This document shows, piece by piece, positions 8,656 through 19,826 of a stretch of DNA of 64,000 nt (position 1 is the stretch's first letter; each line of letters starts with the position of its first letter). Source of the DNA: Galeopsis tetrahit (Eukaryota > Streptophyta > Magnoliopsida > Lamiales > Lamiaceae); contig OY776124.1 in the NCBI GenBank assembly GCA_963675135.1, positions 8,694,677 through 8,758,676 on the forward strand. Reading direction: 5' to 3'. A model generated the notes under the pieces. It was not told the DNA's origin. It searched no databases and was given only the letters and a program-made list of their open reading frames with translations. Made by a program: the position numbers and the translations under genes.

Positions 8656-11538
8656 CATGGTAAGTCACAAAACCAAAAATCTGGAATTTAAGAACATAGC
8701 TACTGCCCTGTAGTTCGACTTTTATTACAGGGAGCTTTTGCTAAAACTAAAAATATGGAAATGAACTATGTTGAGTTATGAACTTACTGTATAAATCTTG
8801 TACGAATTGAGCCAACGGTTTAAGAGATATGAATTTTTAAAGATAATGTTTCGAAACTACTAAACCACTGATTTTGGATGCTTATATCTTTTTATAGAAA
8901 AATGATTTTGACATAAAACCAAAGAGGGAATAATCTTCGTACAGTGGAGAGTCTAAATACAAAAAATGACACGAATTGATAAGGTATAATGAGAGATATT
9001 CGATTTTGAAAATTGGGCAGTATGCTGGAAAAATCTGGAAAAAACAGAGCATCATTTCAAGTACAAAACTTCGGAGTCATTTTAACTCGACTTCGAGATG
9101 CGTTTTTCACAAACCATTTTCTTTTCAATAAACTTGATATAGTATAGTTTATTTACCCCAAGATTTCATGTTAATTGAATTATTCGTTTGACGAGAAATG
9201 ATTGACGAACATATGCAAAAATTCACAGTTTTAAAGGATGTCCAATTTTGCAAAATTTCAAAATATTATCTTCTGAGCCACAGTTAAATTCTGGAAAAAT
9301 ATCTACGTTGATAGAAATATATTGAAAGGCTATGGAAACAAATTTTGTTGGAATTAAACAGTTGTAGCTATTTTATTTTAAATTTCCGAGTAAAAAGGAT
9401 CAAAACTGAAACAGGCGTAATCGTACCCAAATCCATAAAAAAATATTCGGCATATGTTAAATCTTTTTAAAACAGATTTTCGAAATGTTTCTTAAAGATC
9501 TAAATGTCTACCTTATAGTTAAACAAATTTTCTACAAACAATGATACTAGATCGTAGGGACAATACAAAATGCAAAACTAGAACTCTATCTATCTTAACT
9601 GACGTTTCTATTTTTTGTTATAAGTAACTTTAATTAATTGTATATTTCATAATATATGTGCCGAATGGATGCTTTTTGATTTGTGGATTATTTGTGTGTC
9701 AAGTGTAAATACAATGTTAATATATTAATTTATTATCACTATCATTATTTGTGCTAATGAAATAAGAATAGTGTTTTAAATAAAATTAAAATATAACCTA
9801 CTTTAATTGCATTATTTTATAGGTTGCTCGTATGTGATTGTTAAGTGAGGAACATGTTTAAATTAAACGTGTGTTAGTATTATTTTTATTACGACTATTA
9901 TAATACATTATTTATTATTTGAGTATTAGTATCATTTTTGTGTATATGCTAATTAAACACTATTAAAGTTTTGAAAATGTTGTTGATTTTACAAAAGTCA
10001 TTTAATTCAAATATATATATATATATTTATATAAACTCGAGTTAGTTATCTTATTTTATATTTTGCTTCTTTTAAATTATTAAATGAAACATGTGTTTAA
10101 ATTATATATGTGTTGCTCCATAATTTGCTATTATTTGTTGAAGTATTGCCAATTGCTAAATGTTAAAATGTATTTGTTTGAATTTATTATTTTGATATTA
10201 CTTATCATGTGATTATAGGATTTACTCAGGAAGGAAAATTGTTAAGTAAATTAAGAAACAAGAGTTCTGATAAACAATTAAATATTCAAGAAAACGTGCT
10301 AGGCGAAGTGTGGCCCAATCGGAGCTCGGACGGCCTCTTCTGTGTTACGCTTGCTAAAATCATTCAAGAAGTTTGTAGCTTTTCTTAAAAGTTAACCAGG
10401 TGGGTGTCACTACTGTATTGCCGATGTAAATGTTATATGGACTGTTGGTGTATTCTGAATTAAACTATTCAAACATGAACACAAAACTAAGAACACAAGA
10501 ATAAATCATGATATATTACTTTATGATATGTATTATTTTATAATATTATGATATGTGATATATTAATCACAAGGAGGAGGTGGAAGCGTTTAGGGGATTG
10601 CATGTGATAGAGTCGCTATCAGTGTCCCGTATGATTAACATACTTGAAGGAGGTGGAAGCGTTTAGGGGATTGCATGTGATAGAGTCGCTATCAGTGTCC
10701 CGTATGATTAACATACTTGAAGGAGGTGGAAGCGTTTAGGGGATTGCATGTGATAGAGTCGCTATCAGTGTCCCGTATGATTAACATACTTGAAGGAGGT
10801 GGAAGCGTTTAGGGGGTAGCATGTGGTAGAGTCGCTACCAGTGTCCCATGTGATAATTATGTTTTATGATAAATATGATATACGATGATTTATGAATATT
10901 ATGAATAAGGATATATATATATTGTGAATCCTCAGTGAATGAAAGTTCACTATTAGAAGAATTAAACTCTAGTGAATAACAAAATCACTATTCAAGAATT
11001 CATAAAGACTTACGATAAAATGTTAATATAAATTAATTTTGGCATACTGCCAATCTGTATAGCAGCGTATAGGATATCCACTGAGATTTTTATCTCACAC
11101 CCCAAAACTAATATTTTCAGGTTATGATCGAGAGGGGCCGGTGTTGCAGCAGGGATGACACAGAGTTTCCCCACATTAAGATGTTATAATATTACATATA
11201 TTTAAGATATATTATAATAAATGAAATGTCTTATGATAGACGATTTTATTCTTATGGCAAGTGACAACTTTCCTAAAGTTACTCGATAACCATATGTATG
11301 CTATTTTCAAGACGACTGCTACTTATCATATTCTAAGTTTTAATAAATGGGCCCACACTGATTTTATTGCAACTTATATTTGTCTTTAATTATTTCCGCT
11401 GCAAAACTCTTATTATATTGCTTGTGTTATTGTATTTTTAAAAGAAATTTTTAGGTTCGGATTTTCGGTAACTAAGTGGCGACTCGAATTTAGAGTGTTT
11501 GAGCCTCAAGGGCTGCATTCCGGATTCAGGGCGTTACA
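8656..11538 (-). mobile_element. Left part of the LTR-type insert in gag
   Basis: Read from gag on the - strand, the insert begins TGTAACGCCC at 11538, directly after the gag codons ending in CCTCT. It is AT-rich with no coding sequence, holds a 73-bp tandem array (10575-10860), and has the character of a long LTR. Together with 7141-8262 it would make an insert of about 4 kb with LTR-like termini (TGTAAC ... GTTACA) and a 5-bp target duplication CCTCT. It may be a solo LTR, but no second LTR copy is visible to confirm this. Confidence 0.6.
10575..10860. repeat. 73-bp tandem repeat, four copies
   Basis: The unit beginning AGGAGGTGGAAGCG starts at 10575, 10648, 10721 and 10794. The first three copies are essentially identical; the fourth is diverged (GTAGCATGTGGTAG in place of ATTGCATGTGATAG), so expansion happened within the first three. 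Each unit contains the inverted motif GATAGAGTCGCTATC. Confidence 0.95.
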
Positions 11539-12882
11539 AGAGGTCTGAGGGACCTTTGGGCTGGATCGCCTGGAGGGACCTTCCCTTCTTCTCTCTCGAT
11601 CCTGTGGCCTAACCTCCAGCCTTTTGGCCTTACGGACCTCCTCCAGAGTGAGGTACTTTTCTGCTCTGTTCAGCAACTCATCAAAATTCTTAACTGGCTT
11701 CTTAGCTAAGGAGGAAAAGAAATCTCCATCCCGTAATCCGTTGGTGAGGGCGTTGATCTTCACCTCCGGAGAAGCTGTAGGGACCTCCAGAGCTGCCTGA
11801 TTGAACCTCCGGAGAAAAGCTCTCAAGCTCTCGCTCTCCCCCTGCCTCAGATTGAAGAGGGTCAAGGTGGTCCGTGGTTGTCTCCGGGCACTCGCAAATT
11901 GATGGAGAAATAACTCACTGAATTCCTCCCAGGATCGGATAGTATTAGGTTCTAGTTGAGTGAACCATTGCTGCGCCGCTTTCGCCAGGGTGTTCAGGAA
12001 CACCCTGCACTTAATTCCTTCTCCGTAGCGATGTAATAGCGCAGCATTCTCAAATCTTACTAAGTGTTCATAAGGGTCAGCTGTACCGTCATATTCGAAA
12101 TTGAGGGGTTTGAAATTGAACGGTAGTTCGTCTTGTAGTATGCTAGGAGAGAATTGACATCCAGAAACATACGCGGATCTACTTGCTCGATTATTCATCT
12201 GTTTCCTCATATCCTTCATCTCCTTCTGCAGGGCCTGTAGTTGATCACTAACTGGCCCTCCGTAAGTATCATCCGTGCTTTCCTCTGCTTCAGGGAGTTC
12301 TGTCTCTCGGGGTGCCAGATCTGCATTCCTTCTTGCGTTCCGAAGGGGAATGGTTCTCTCCGCTCGGGAAGTCACCTTATCGTCTTCTTCCGCCCGCACT
12401 CCCATTTCCTTGGACAACACTTGGGAGGCTACAGGTGCCTCATCCTGGGGTCTCGGGGCAGATATCTCCGGGTTTCCTGGTGCAGCTTTGGGAACCCGGT
12501 CTCTTTGATCCGCGAAGGCCCTCTCTACAGCTTGCTTAATGAGGGCGTCCAACTGATCGGGAGAGATCAGGAGCGGCCCCGAGTCTAGAATGTTCTCTCG
12601 CTGAGGATCCGCTGTCTGGGGCTCTAGGGCTTCAAGGTTCTCTGTTATTCTCTCCCCAACCGGTAAGGGACGACTTTCGTCGCCCAAGCCTGGAGTACGA
12701 GCTAACGGCTGATTCGATCCAGAAAGCGTATGAATTGGATCTTTCCCCCGTCCTCCTCTTGATGGGGGATCCGCTGGCAAAGGGGAATTTTCCCCTTGAA
12801 GATTCTTCTTTCCCAAAGTAGATGTTTCGTTTCCGCCACCCATTTGCTCGAATAGGTAGAAATTCGTGAGAAAATCTTTCAA
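11539..12882 (-). CDS. Gag (N-terminal and capsid part) of the TAT-like gypsy element
   Basis: Structural polyprotein that forms the retrotransposon particle. An acidic, Pro-rich N-terminal half is followed by the retrotransposon gag domain (PF03732 type; FNFKPLNFEYDGTADPYEHL through NRAEKYLTLEEV, about residues 250-415). The start is probably the internal Met of MGGGNETS near 12843, a few dozen bases downstream of the primer-binding site, rather than the first Met at 12882. The true gag sequence ends at 11539; the last ten codons of the open frame, down to 11506, belong to the inserted element. The zinc-knuckle end is displaced and inverted at 8263-8655. Confidence 0.88.
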
Positions 12883-12886
12883 CTCT

Positions 12887-12904
12887 TTCCCACAGACGGC
12901 GCCA
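12887..12904 (-). other. Primer-binding site of the TAT-like gypsy element
   Basis: On the - strand, two bases after the LTR end (CATCA, then AC), the sequence TGGCGCCGTCTGTGGG begins. TGG at the start matches a tRNA 3' CCA end, and TGGCGCCG is the usual start of plant gypsy primer-binding sites. Confidence 0.75.
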
Positions 12905-12906
12905 GT

Positions 12907-13630
12907 TGATGTGCCAAAATTTGCACGAGAGGATTGCGTGTCCTCTAGATTGGATGTCCCACTCTTCGAACACGTACAATCACTCCAAGTATGCTGCCTT
13001 TACTCGAAATCTTCAAGAACCTGCAAAGAACACGCCGGAGGGGGGTCCGGCGTGGACACTCCGATGCCTAAGTCAGTATAGGGCTTATGAAAATCTCCCA
13101 AGGATCTCGAGATCCTTGATGTATCAACTCAGTTCTCAAAGAATATCTAAAAGGTATCTTTCGTTTAGTATATTAAGTTTGTAAAATAAGAGTGTCTAAC
13201 CTGGAAATCTCCTTGAATTTACCTATTTATAGGAATCCTCCCTCGAGAGGAAGTCAAGTCTTCCTCCTTTTTCGGAGCTGCCCATCAGACTCGGCCCTGT
13301 GGAGTGGACGAAGTCTTCTCTTCTCTCCACTTCCCGAAGACTCGGCCGCATTCCTTCTTACTTGACTTGGTTCCCAAGATAAAGGAGGATAAGGTCTACC
13401 TTTTATCAAGTCTAAGCCGAAAATGGCGGAACCTCCCTACATTCAAGGCTCACGACCTTTCATCAAAACTAATTCTTCTGGAAGCTTCTTTCCAGCCGAA
13501 GCTCCCTCCAAAGGGATCTCCAGGGAGGATTTCCCATCAGAGAGTATTATATAATCTGATCCTTCCACTTTTATCTTATCCTCTATACACGTGTCGACTT
13601 CTTATTAGGTGACATTTTTAGGCCGCATCA
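12907..13630 (-). repeat. 5' LTR of the TAT-like gypsy element
   Basis: 724 bases from TGATGTGCC to GGCCGCATCA with short inverted ends TGATG ... CATCA. The primer-binding site is adjacent on the inner side. A - strand TATA box CCTATAAATAGG lies at 13222-13233 and is the likely promoter of the genomic RNA. Confidence 0.92.
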
Positions 13631-14770
13631 TAAATATTTTCAATTTTGCCTTCTAGTAAAGTTTCTCTTGCCAAGTGCAACTATTCAGACATGAAGAAAT
13701 TAACACGAAGTTCTTCTTGGTAGGCGCGACTATGTGGTCTTTCCGAGTTTGATCGATCGTTGTCCAATATGTCATTCTCAACAATTATATCTTCCCTCCT
13801 CCCTCCTTCATTCATCATCTCTCGGTAAGTTGCCTATCTCTACTTCTTCTCCTCCTTCATTCATCTCTCTTTTTATTTATTTCTTTTATCTTCTAAATTT
13901 TTCATAAAATCCTGCTAAAAAAATTTCAAATTCGAAAACTCTGAAGAAAAAAAAAATAAATTCTTCCAAAATTTAAAATTTTAAAATACTCATCACTTTC
14001 AAAAATTTTAAAATTCCAAAAAAAAATAAGATTTTAAACTTTTTTTTTTTAAATTCGAAAATTTTGGAAAATTCAAGATTTCAATCTTTATTTTAAAAAT
14101 AAATTTTTTTGGAAGATTTCAAACTGAAAATTCGAAAATTTTGGGAAAAAAAAAATCGAAAACTACCGTCAAGTTTGTTAATATTTTTTTTTTGTAGTTC
14201 ATATTTTGGGAAATTCTCAAATACACCGTACACATGTTTAATTCGAGTATGCCCAACCCAACCCGCTGACCCGAATTACTGAACCATCTCCTCATCTGTA
14301 GATTATTTCAGATAGCTAACCGTCACTAGGGAAGGCCATTGCACGGTGTTTTCCGCATCCCTACAAACTCACTGCTCCTCTCCCGCCGGAAAATATTAAT
14401 CTTCCGCCACTTGTCGCCCCCAAGCTCCGCATCTGCCCTCGGGAACGAGTTGTGGTGGTAGTGTTCACTCACCGCCACAGGCGCCGCCAAAGCTGGCTGA
14501 GGAAATACCCACTTCCAATCGTTTTCACAGTGACTAGACCGTTGATCTTCCCCTGCTGCAAGTATGAAATAAAAATATTAGGTTTTATACCTAAATGTTG
14601 TTCTTTTTTCTAGATCTTTGCTAAATAAATCAATATAAGCTTCTTTTATTGAGCAATAGATTAGAAACTTATCTCCAGGTTTGTGATCGTGATTTTATTT
14701 TTTGAAATGCTGTGATTTTGGATTTGCTCTCTCTCTCTCTTCTGTTATTTAAATAGTTATGGGTTGAAAA
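13631..14770. other. Intergenic region without recognisable gene
   Basis: AT-rich, with T- and A-runs at 13910-14200. A short GC-richer patch at 14380-14540 has codon-like composition, but I could not assign a frame or a family to it. Nothing else is supported. Confidence 0.4.
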
Positions 14771-15103
14771 TAGAGTTGACCGGTCAAACTTCGATTTTTT
14801 TTTCGATTTTTTTTTTTTGTTATAGAAAATTTACATTTTTCAATGTTATTTTCAGCTATATTAACATACATTTTTCAATTATAATATCATACACTTTTCA
14901 TTAATCATTAGTAGATCATACACACTTTTTAGTTATAATAACATACATTTTTCTTTAATATATAACTTACACATTATATTAATAGATCATGCATTTTTCA
15001 GTTATAATAACATACACTTTTCACTTATAATAACATACATTTTTCAGTTATAATAACAAACATTTTTCATTATTATAACATACACTTTTAAGTTATAATA
15101 ACC

Positions 15104-15376
15104 TGTTTAAATTGTGTATATTCAACTCAAGTTGTGAAGTGTGAGGAGTACACTATATATAGAGGCTCCACATTCTAGAGTCTTCTATCTAACAATGGTT
15201 TGTTAAATATCTAACTACCTTTCTATATGTATACACTTTGTATGTATATAAGAGTGTGTGTGTGTGTTTGCAAAGTGTGAGTCGCATGCACTGCATGCAT
15301 GTGTATATATGATTGTTTTACATGCATGAGGGTTTGCATGCATGCTCATGTGTATGTGTTTTTCTATTCTTCAACA
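15104..15376 (-). repeat. 3' LTR of the copia element
   Basis: 273 bases, TG ... CA, nearly identical to 19827-20097. On the inner side, 15377-15392 reads on the - strand as GGTTTCTTCCGGGGCA, a weak polypurine tract. It contains a GT microsatellite and the palindrome-rich GCATGCACTGCATGCATG. Confidence 0.93.
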
Positions 15377-15405
15377 TGCCCCGGAAGAAACCAAGCCATA
15401 GTGAT

Positions 15406-15867
15406 CTAGGACAGTTTGAACCAGCTGAGGAGATGAGCAAAACGGGCTGGAGCAACTGGTTTGGTGAGAAGATCAGCTGGTTGATCTTCAGAGGTGATGA
15501 ATCGAACATCAAACATTCCATTTTGGACCTTTTCTCTAAGGAAATGAACGTCCACTTCAATATGCTTTGTACGGGAGTGAAATGTTGGGCTGAATGCTAA
15601 CGTGATTGCTCCTTGATTGTCACACCAAAGTAGACTGGGAGTGATAACTGGGATGTGAAGTTCTTTGCAAAGGCTTGCTATCCATAAGAGATCAGTTGTA
15701 GCAAGGGCAAGGGCCCTATACTCTGCCTCTGTGCTGCTTCGAGCTACGACAGATTGTTTCCTCGAGCTCCAAGAAATAAGATTTTGTCCAAGAGTGATAC
15801 AGAACCCTGAAGTGATGCGTCTGTCATCAATGCTTGAAGCATAATCTGCATCCACAAAGCCCTGCAA
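15406..15867 (-). CDS. Copia RNase H domain
   Basis: The last domain of copia pol, which degrades the RNA strand during cDNA synthesis. It opens with FVDADYASSIDDRRITSG, has the SSTEAEYRAL and WCDNQGAI motifs, the HIEVDVHFLREK region and ends in LADLLTKP-type sequence. It is complete at its C-terminus. It is in a different frame from the RT segment upstream; reading through CACTGG into the next frame near 15950 gives the expected ACKRVLRYIK connector, so a single-base deletion separates them. Confidence 0.92.
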   Translation of the reverse strand: MQGFVDADYASSIDDRRITSGFCITLGQNLISWSSRKQSVVARSSTEAEYRALALATTDLLWIASLCKELHIPVITPSLLWCDNQGAITLAFSPTFHSRTKHIEVDVHFLREKVQNGMFDVRFITSEDQPADLLTKPVAPARFAHLLSWFKLS

Positions 15868-15905
15868 CCTGAAATAAGAAATAGGAAAGAAATAGATGTC
15901 ATGAG

Positions 15906-18086
15906 TTAAAGAGTCTTTGATGTATCTAAGGACTCTCTTACAAGCTTCCAGTGATTTTGAGTTGGATTTTGCAAGAACTGAGATAATTTGTTGACAATGA
16001 AAGCTATGTCTGGTCTAGTTAGGGTAAGGTATTGGAGAGCACCAACAATACTTCTATAAAGAGTGGGTTTCTCAAATGGAGGGTTGTCTGAGAGGGAGAG
16101 CTTGGAAGAAGGACATATTGGTGTTGGACAAGGCTTTGAATCAGTTAAGTGAGCCTTGGAGATGATATCATTTGCATACTTGGTCTGAGTGAGTTTAATG
16201 AAAGAAGGAGTGGAGTGGGCTTCTCTGCCCAGAAAGTAGTGAGAAGCATTAATGAGTTGCTGCACAAGAGTGGTGTCATCACCAGTGATCAATATATCAT
16301 CCACATAGACCAATAATAGAGTGATTTTGCCTTGATTGAATCTATGGAACAAACAGTGATCAGAAGTGGAGTGTATGAAGCCTTGTTGCACCAAGAAATC
16401 CTTGAGAGTGTCATACCATGCCTTTGGAGCCTGTTTCAAGCCATAGAGAGCTTTTCTAAGCTTGCACACATAGTTTGGGTGATCAGGGTGAACAAAACCC
16501 TCTGGCTGTGCAATGTAGACTATTTCATGAAGCAACCCTTTGAGAAAGGCATTGTTAATGTCAACTTGTTGTATAGGCCATCCTTTTGAGACAGCCAGGG
16601 TGAATACAATGCGAAGAGTAACTGGCTTAATGACTGGGCTAAAGGTGTTAAAGTAGTCAACACCAGCATGTTGCTGAAAACCTCTTGCCACCAATCTGGC
16701 TTTGTATCTCTCAATAGAACCATCTTTGTTGTACTTATCTCTGAAGAGCCACTTGGTAGTGATGGGGTGGATATCTGATGAGGGTGGAACAAGAGTCCAG
16801 GTGCCATTCTGAATTAAAGCATCATACTCAAGCTGCATAGCCTGTTTCCATTCAGAACTTTTACTTGCCTCAGTAACAGAAGTAGGTTCATGAATAATTG
16901 TGGAAGAGATGAATACTCTAGGCCTGTAGATACCAGATTTGGCTCTGGTTTGCATGGGGTGAGCATTCTGGAAGATAGGTGAGGCAATGAGATCTGGTGA
17001 TGTAGGAGTTGGGGTGATTGATGAGGTAGTAGGGTTTTGTGAGGGAGGAGAATGTATTGTAGGTGGAAGCATATATCTAGAGGAGCTGGAGGTAGATTGA
17101 GGGGAGTGGTGGTGATGTGATACAGAAGTAGATGATAATGGAGTTAGAGGAGTGTGTGGAGAAGGAGTAGAAAGTGCTGGAATTTGAGCAAAAATTGGTG
17201 GGTGAGCTATGGAGGCAGGTTTGTGCTGAGAGAAAGATGGGAACTCTTCTTCATTGAATTGGACAAAAGCTGATATAAAGATCTTGCCAGACTCATGTAG
17301 GCACTTATAGCCTTTGTGAGAGGAGTTGTATCCCAAGAAGATGCATTTGGAGCTTCTGAACTGAAGTTTAGATGTATTGTAAGGCCTGAGAAATGGGAAG
17401 CAAGCACACCCAAAGACTCTAAGTGACAAGTAGTCAGGTGGCCTGCAATGAAGGAGTTCAAAGGGAGATATGTTTTTAGTGACAGGAGAGGGAAGCATAT
17501 TGATGATATGGGCTGTAGTGGAGAAAGCATGCCACCAGAAAGACATGTTGAGCTTTGAACGAGCAAGTAAAGCTAGCCCAATTTCTGTGACATGTTGATG
17601 CTTTCTTTCAATCAAGCCATTCTGAGGGTGAGTATATGCACATGATAATCTCACATTGACACCAAGCGGTTTAACCAACTTTGCAACAGGAAGAAACTCA
17701 GATCCCATATCATGCTGAATAACTTTGATGGGTTTTCCAAATTGCCTTTCAACAAATTTCATAAACTGAGTAAACACTGAGAGCATCTCAGACTTTGCCA
17801 TCAAAGGAAAAATCCATACAAATCTTATGTAGTCATCAACAATGGACAAATAATATTTGTAACCTTCAATAGAAACATGAGAAGCAGGCCCCCAAACATC
17901 CATATGTAACAAATCAAATGGAGATAGAGAGTGATGCATAACATAAGAGAATTGTTTTAAATGCATCTTCCCAATTTTACATTCATCACAGAAAGGAGCT
18001 TGAGAAGGATTACATGGAATGTGTAAACTTCTCAGAACACTAGACAATGTAGAATCACTAGGGTGCCCCAATCTACAATACCACAA
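15906..18086 (-). CDS. Copia integrase and reverse transcriptase
   Basis: About 726 codons. It starts with the GAG-pre-integrase motif (WYCRLGHPSDS ... CDECKIGK). The integrase core has Asp in HMDVWGPA, Asp in IQHDMGSEF and Glu in NGLIERKHQ; the second motif is unusual, since copia elements normally have SDNG or SDGG there. A Ser/Pro-rich linker follows. RT begins near NGTWTLVPP and includes QVDINNAFL, ALYGLKQAP and the catalytic YVDDILITG. The frame is lost near 15950 by a 1-base deletion just before RNase H. Upstream it continues in the same frame as gag-protease through a TAG at 18135-18137. Confidence 0.93.
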   Translation of the reverse strand: MWYCRLGHPSDSTLSSVLRSLHIPCNPSQAPFCDECKIGKMHLKQFSYVMHHSLSPFDLLHMDVWGPASHVSIEGYKYYLSIVDDYIRFVWIFPLMAKSEMLSVFTQFMKFVERQFGKPIKVIQHDMGSEFLPVAKLVKPLGVNVRLSCAYTHPQNGLIERKHQHVTEIGLALLARSKLNMSFWWHAFSTTAHIINMLPSPVTKNISPFELLHCRPPDYLSLRVFGCACFPFLRPYNTSKLQFRSSKCIFLGYNSSHKGYKCLHESGKIFISAFVQFNEEEFPSFSQHKPASIAHPPIFAQIPALSTPSPHTPLTPLSSTSVSHHHHSPQSTSSSSRYMLPPTIHSPPSQNPTTSSITPTPTSPDLIASPIFQNAHPMQTRAKSGIYRPRVFISSTIIHEPTSVTEASKSSEWKQAMQLEYDALIQNGTWTLVPPSSDIHPITTKWLFRDKYNKDGSIERYKARLVARGFQQHAGVDYFNTFSPVIKPVTLRIVFTLAVSKGWPIQQVDINNAFLKGLLHEIVYIAQPEGFVHPDHPNYVCKLRKALYGLKQAPKAWYDTLKDFLVQQGFIHSTSDHCLFHRFNQGKITLLLVYVDDILITGDDTTLVQQLINASHYFLGREAHSTPSFIKLTQTKYANDIISKAHLTDSKPCPTPICPSSKLSLSDNPPFEKPTLYRSIVGALQYLTLTRPDIAFIVNKLSQFLQNPTQNHWKLVRESLDTSKTL

Positions 18087-18134
18087 TCTCCATTTATTCT
18101 CAACAATAGGAGCATGATTAACACTAACACCAAG

Positions 18135-19574
18135 CTAACTATTATTCTCAACACTAGTACAAAAACTAGACAAATGTTGATCATGAGCAGCATCTTTATT
18201 AACCTTCAAGCATCCAAAATCCAGCATGTATAATCCATCCTTAAGCACCCCTCTCAATAGTATCTTGTGAGACTTCAGATCCTTAACAAGACAACAGTCA
18301 GCAAAGAATTCAATTACAACATCATTATCTCTAAGAAACTGAGATATGCTCATCAGATTCTTAGTAATAGCTAGCACATGTAGTACATTGTTCATAGCAA
18401 CTGATATAGAGCCACCATTCAAAGGAATATTGAAAAAGTCAGTATGTAGAATGGGAGAAGATGCACAATTTCCAACAATAAGAGAGGTCATGCCTTGATA
18501 TGGTGAGTTGATATTCAGGTTGGCAAGTTGAGAAGTAACATGGTGTGTTGCTCCACTGTCAACAAACCAAGGAGAGGAAGATGTGCCAGTAGAATTACCA
18601 GAAGAGGAGGCAGGTTGATGGACATAGTTGGTGAGAGCAGATGGTGAATCACTGAAGTGAGGAGAGAATGTAGGCTGATATTGGGTTAGATGAGCTTGAA
18701 ATGGTGGTCGAGGAGATGACATTGAGTTGGAGTTTGGAGTAAAAGATCTGGAACTGAAGTTTTCAAGGCCAGTATAGGTTTGATCAAGCCTTTTGTAGCA
18801 CTTAGCTGCAACATGATATTTACGACCACACAATTGACATACAACCCTAGGTTTAGGATAACCCCTGCCTTTTCCATTGGTTCTATGCACGTCTCTATGA
18901 TCTCTAGAAACAACATTAGTAGAAGGTTGAAAAGAGGAAATGTTACCTCCTTGAATTTGGATAGAGTGTGAGCTGTGATTAAGCAAACGAACCTCATAAG
19001 CTTGCAAAATAGACTGAACTTTAGGTAGAGATGGAATGGATCCTCGAGTTGTAAGAGAAACAACCACAGTATCAAAATCAGCACCTAGACCACCAAGGAT
19101 ATACAGCACCAGTTCATCATCCTTGATTGGTTGTCCCGCATGAAATAAGCCATCAGCAATAGAACGCATCTTTAGAATGAACATATCAATACTCATATCA
19201 CCCTTCCTCTGAGTTTGAAGTTGTAGGCGCAGGATCATGGCCTTGGCACTTGACTGTGATTGAAACAAAAGCTCGAACACCATCTATAGTTGAAATGCAT
19301 GTTCACATCGACTGACATGGCCAAGCATGGACTCAGACACCGAACTTAAGAGCCAGCTGAGGAGAAACTGGTCCTTTCTCTGCCATGAAAGAGAATCTGA
19401 AGTAGATTCAGTGGGATTCGAAGACACCTCTGTGCAGAGGAGAACATCCTTAAAATTATGAGCACGAGCTGAAACAAGTACTTGATTTCGCCAGAACGGG
19501 TAATTGTCATTGTCAAGGCGAATTGACAAAGTAATAAATCGAGGCAGAGCAGGAGAAGAACTTTGAGTGGACAT
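18135..19574 (-). CDS. Copia gag and protease
   Basis: The Met at 19574 opens the copia gag (UBN2-like; WRNQVLVSARAHNF). An in-frame TAG at 19284-19286, where related proteins have Trp before MVFELL, splits the frame. After it come the rest of gag, a zinc knuckle CQLCGRKYHVAAKC and the protease active site WFVDSGATHHVTS. The segment ends at a second in-frame TAG (18135-18137) within the protease-integrase region, and the same frame then continues into GAG-pre-integrase. Both breaks are single-codon stops. Confidence 0.92.
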
Positions 19575-19811
19575 AGATGAAAGATCAGAGCAGGAAGCGA
19601 GCAGAAACGGGCGGAATGGATCGGGAGTTGAAGATGTGAAGAGAAGAAACGGTTATAGGATGAAGATGTGAAGAGAAAAACGGTTATAAGCTGAAGAAGA
19701 TGTGAAGACTGTGAAGAACACAACCGTTTCTGAAAAAAAAAACGAATGAATGAAGAAGAAGAAACAGAAAGGTATTTTTGCAAAATTCACATCAAAATCA
19801 CAAGAAAATTT

Positions 19812-19826
19812 GACCTCATGATACCA
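19812..19826 (-). other. Primer-binding site of the copia element
   Basis: Directly after the LTR end (TTTAAACA) the - strand reads TGGTATCATGAGGTC. The TGGTATCA core is the usual copia site, complementary to the 3' end of initiator tRNA-Met. Confidence 0.85.

Larger units (their letters stand above)
1..13630 (-). mobile_element. Ty3/gypsy LTR retrotransposon, TAT/Retand-like, RT-deleted, with nested insertion
   Basis: The element reads on the - strand. Its 5' LTR is 12907-13630 and its 3' LTR ends at 431 and continues off the left edge. Order in sense: LTR, primer-binding site, gag, (nested insert), protease, RNase H, integrase, 120-bp tandem array, antisense ORF, polypurine tract, LTR. The gag and protease styles, the antisense ORF and the hypervariable tandem-repeat region downstream of integrase are known traits of the TAT lineage. 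The reverse transcriptase domain is absent, so the copy cannot move by itself. The visible 431 bases of the left LTR differ from the right LTR at 4 positions with no indel, which suggests recent insertion. The left target duplication is outside the window; the right flank begins TAAAT. Confidence 0.9.

Noticed and set aside
12241..12588. Open frames on the + strand opposite gag
   Set aside because: They are shadows of the gag frame on the other strand and have no domain.
14380..14560. A gene fragment in the GC-richer patch
   Set aside because: Composition is suggestive, but every frame is interrupted or too short and no similarity could be recognised.
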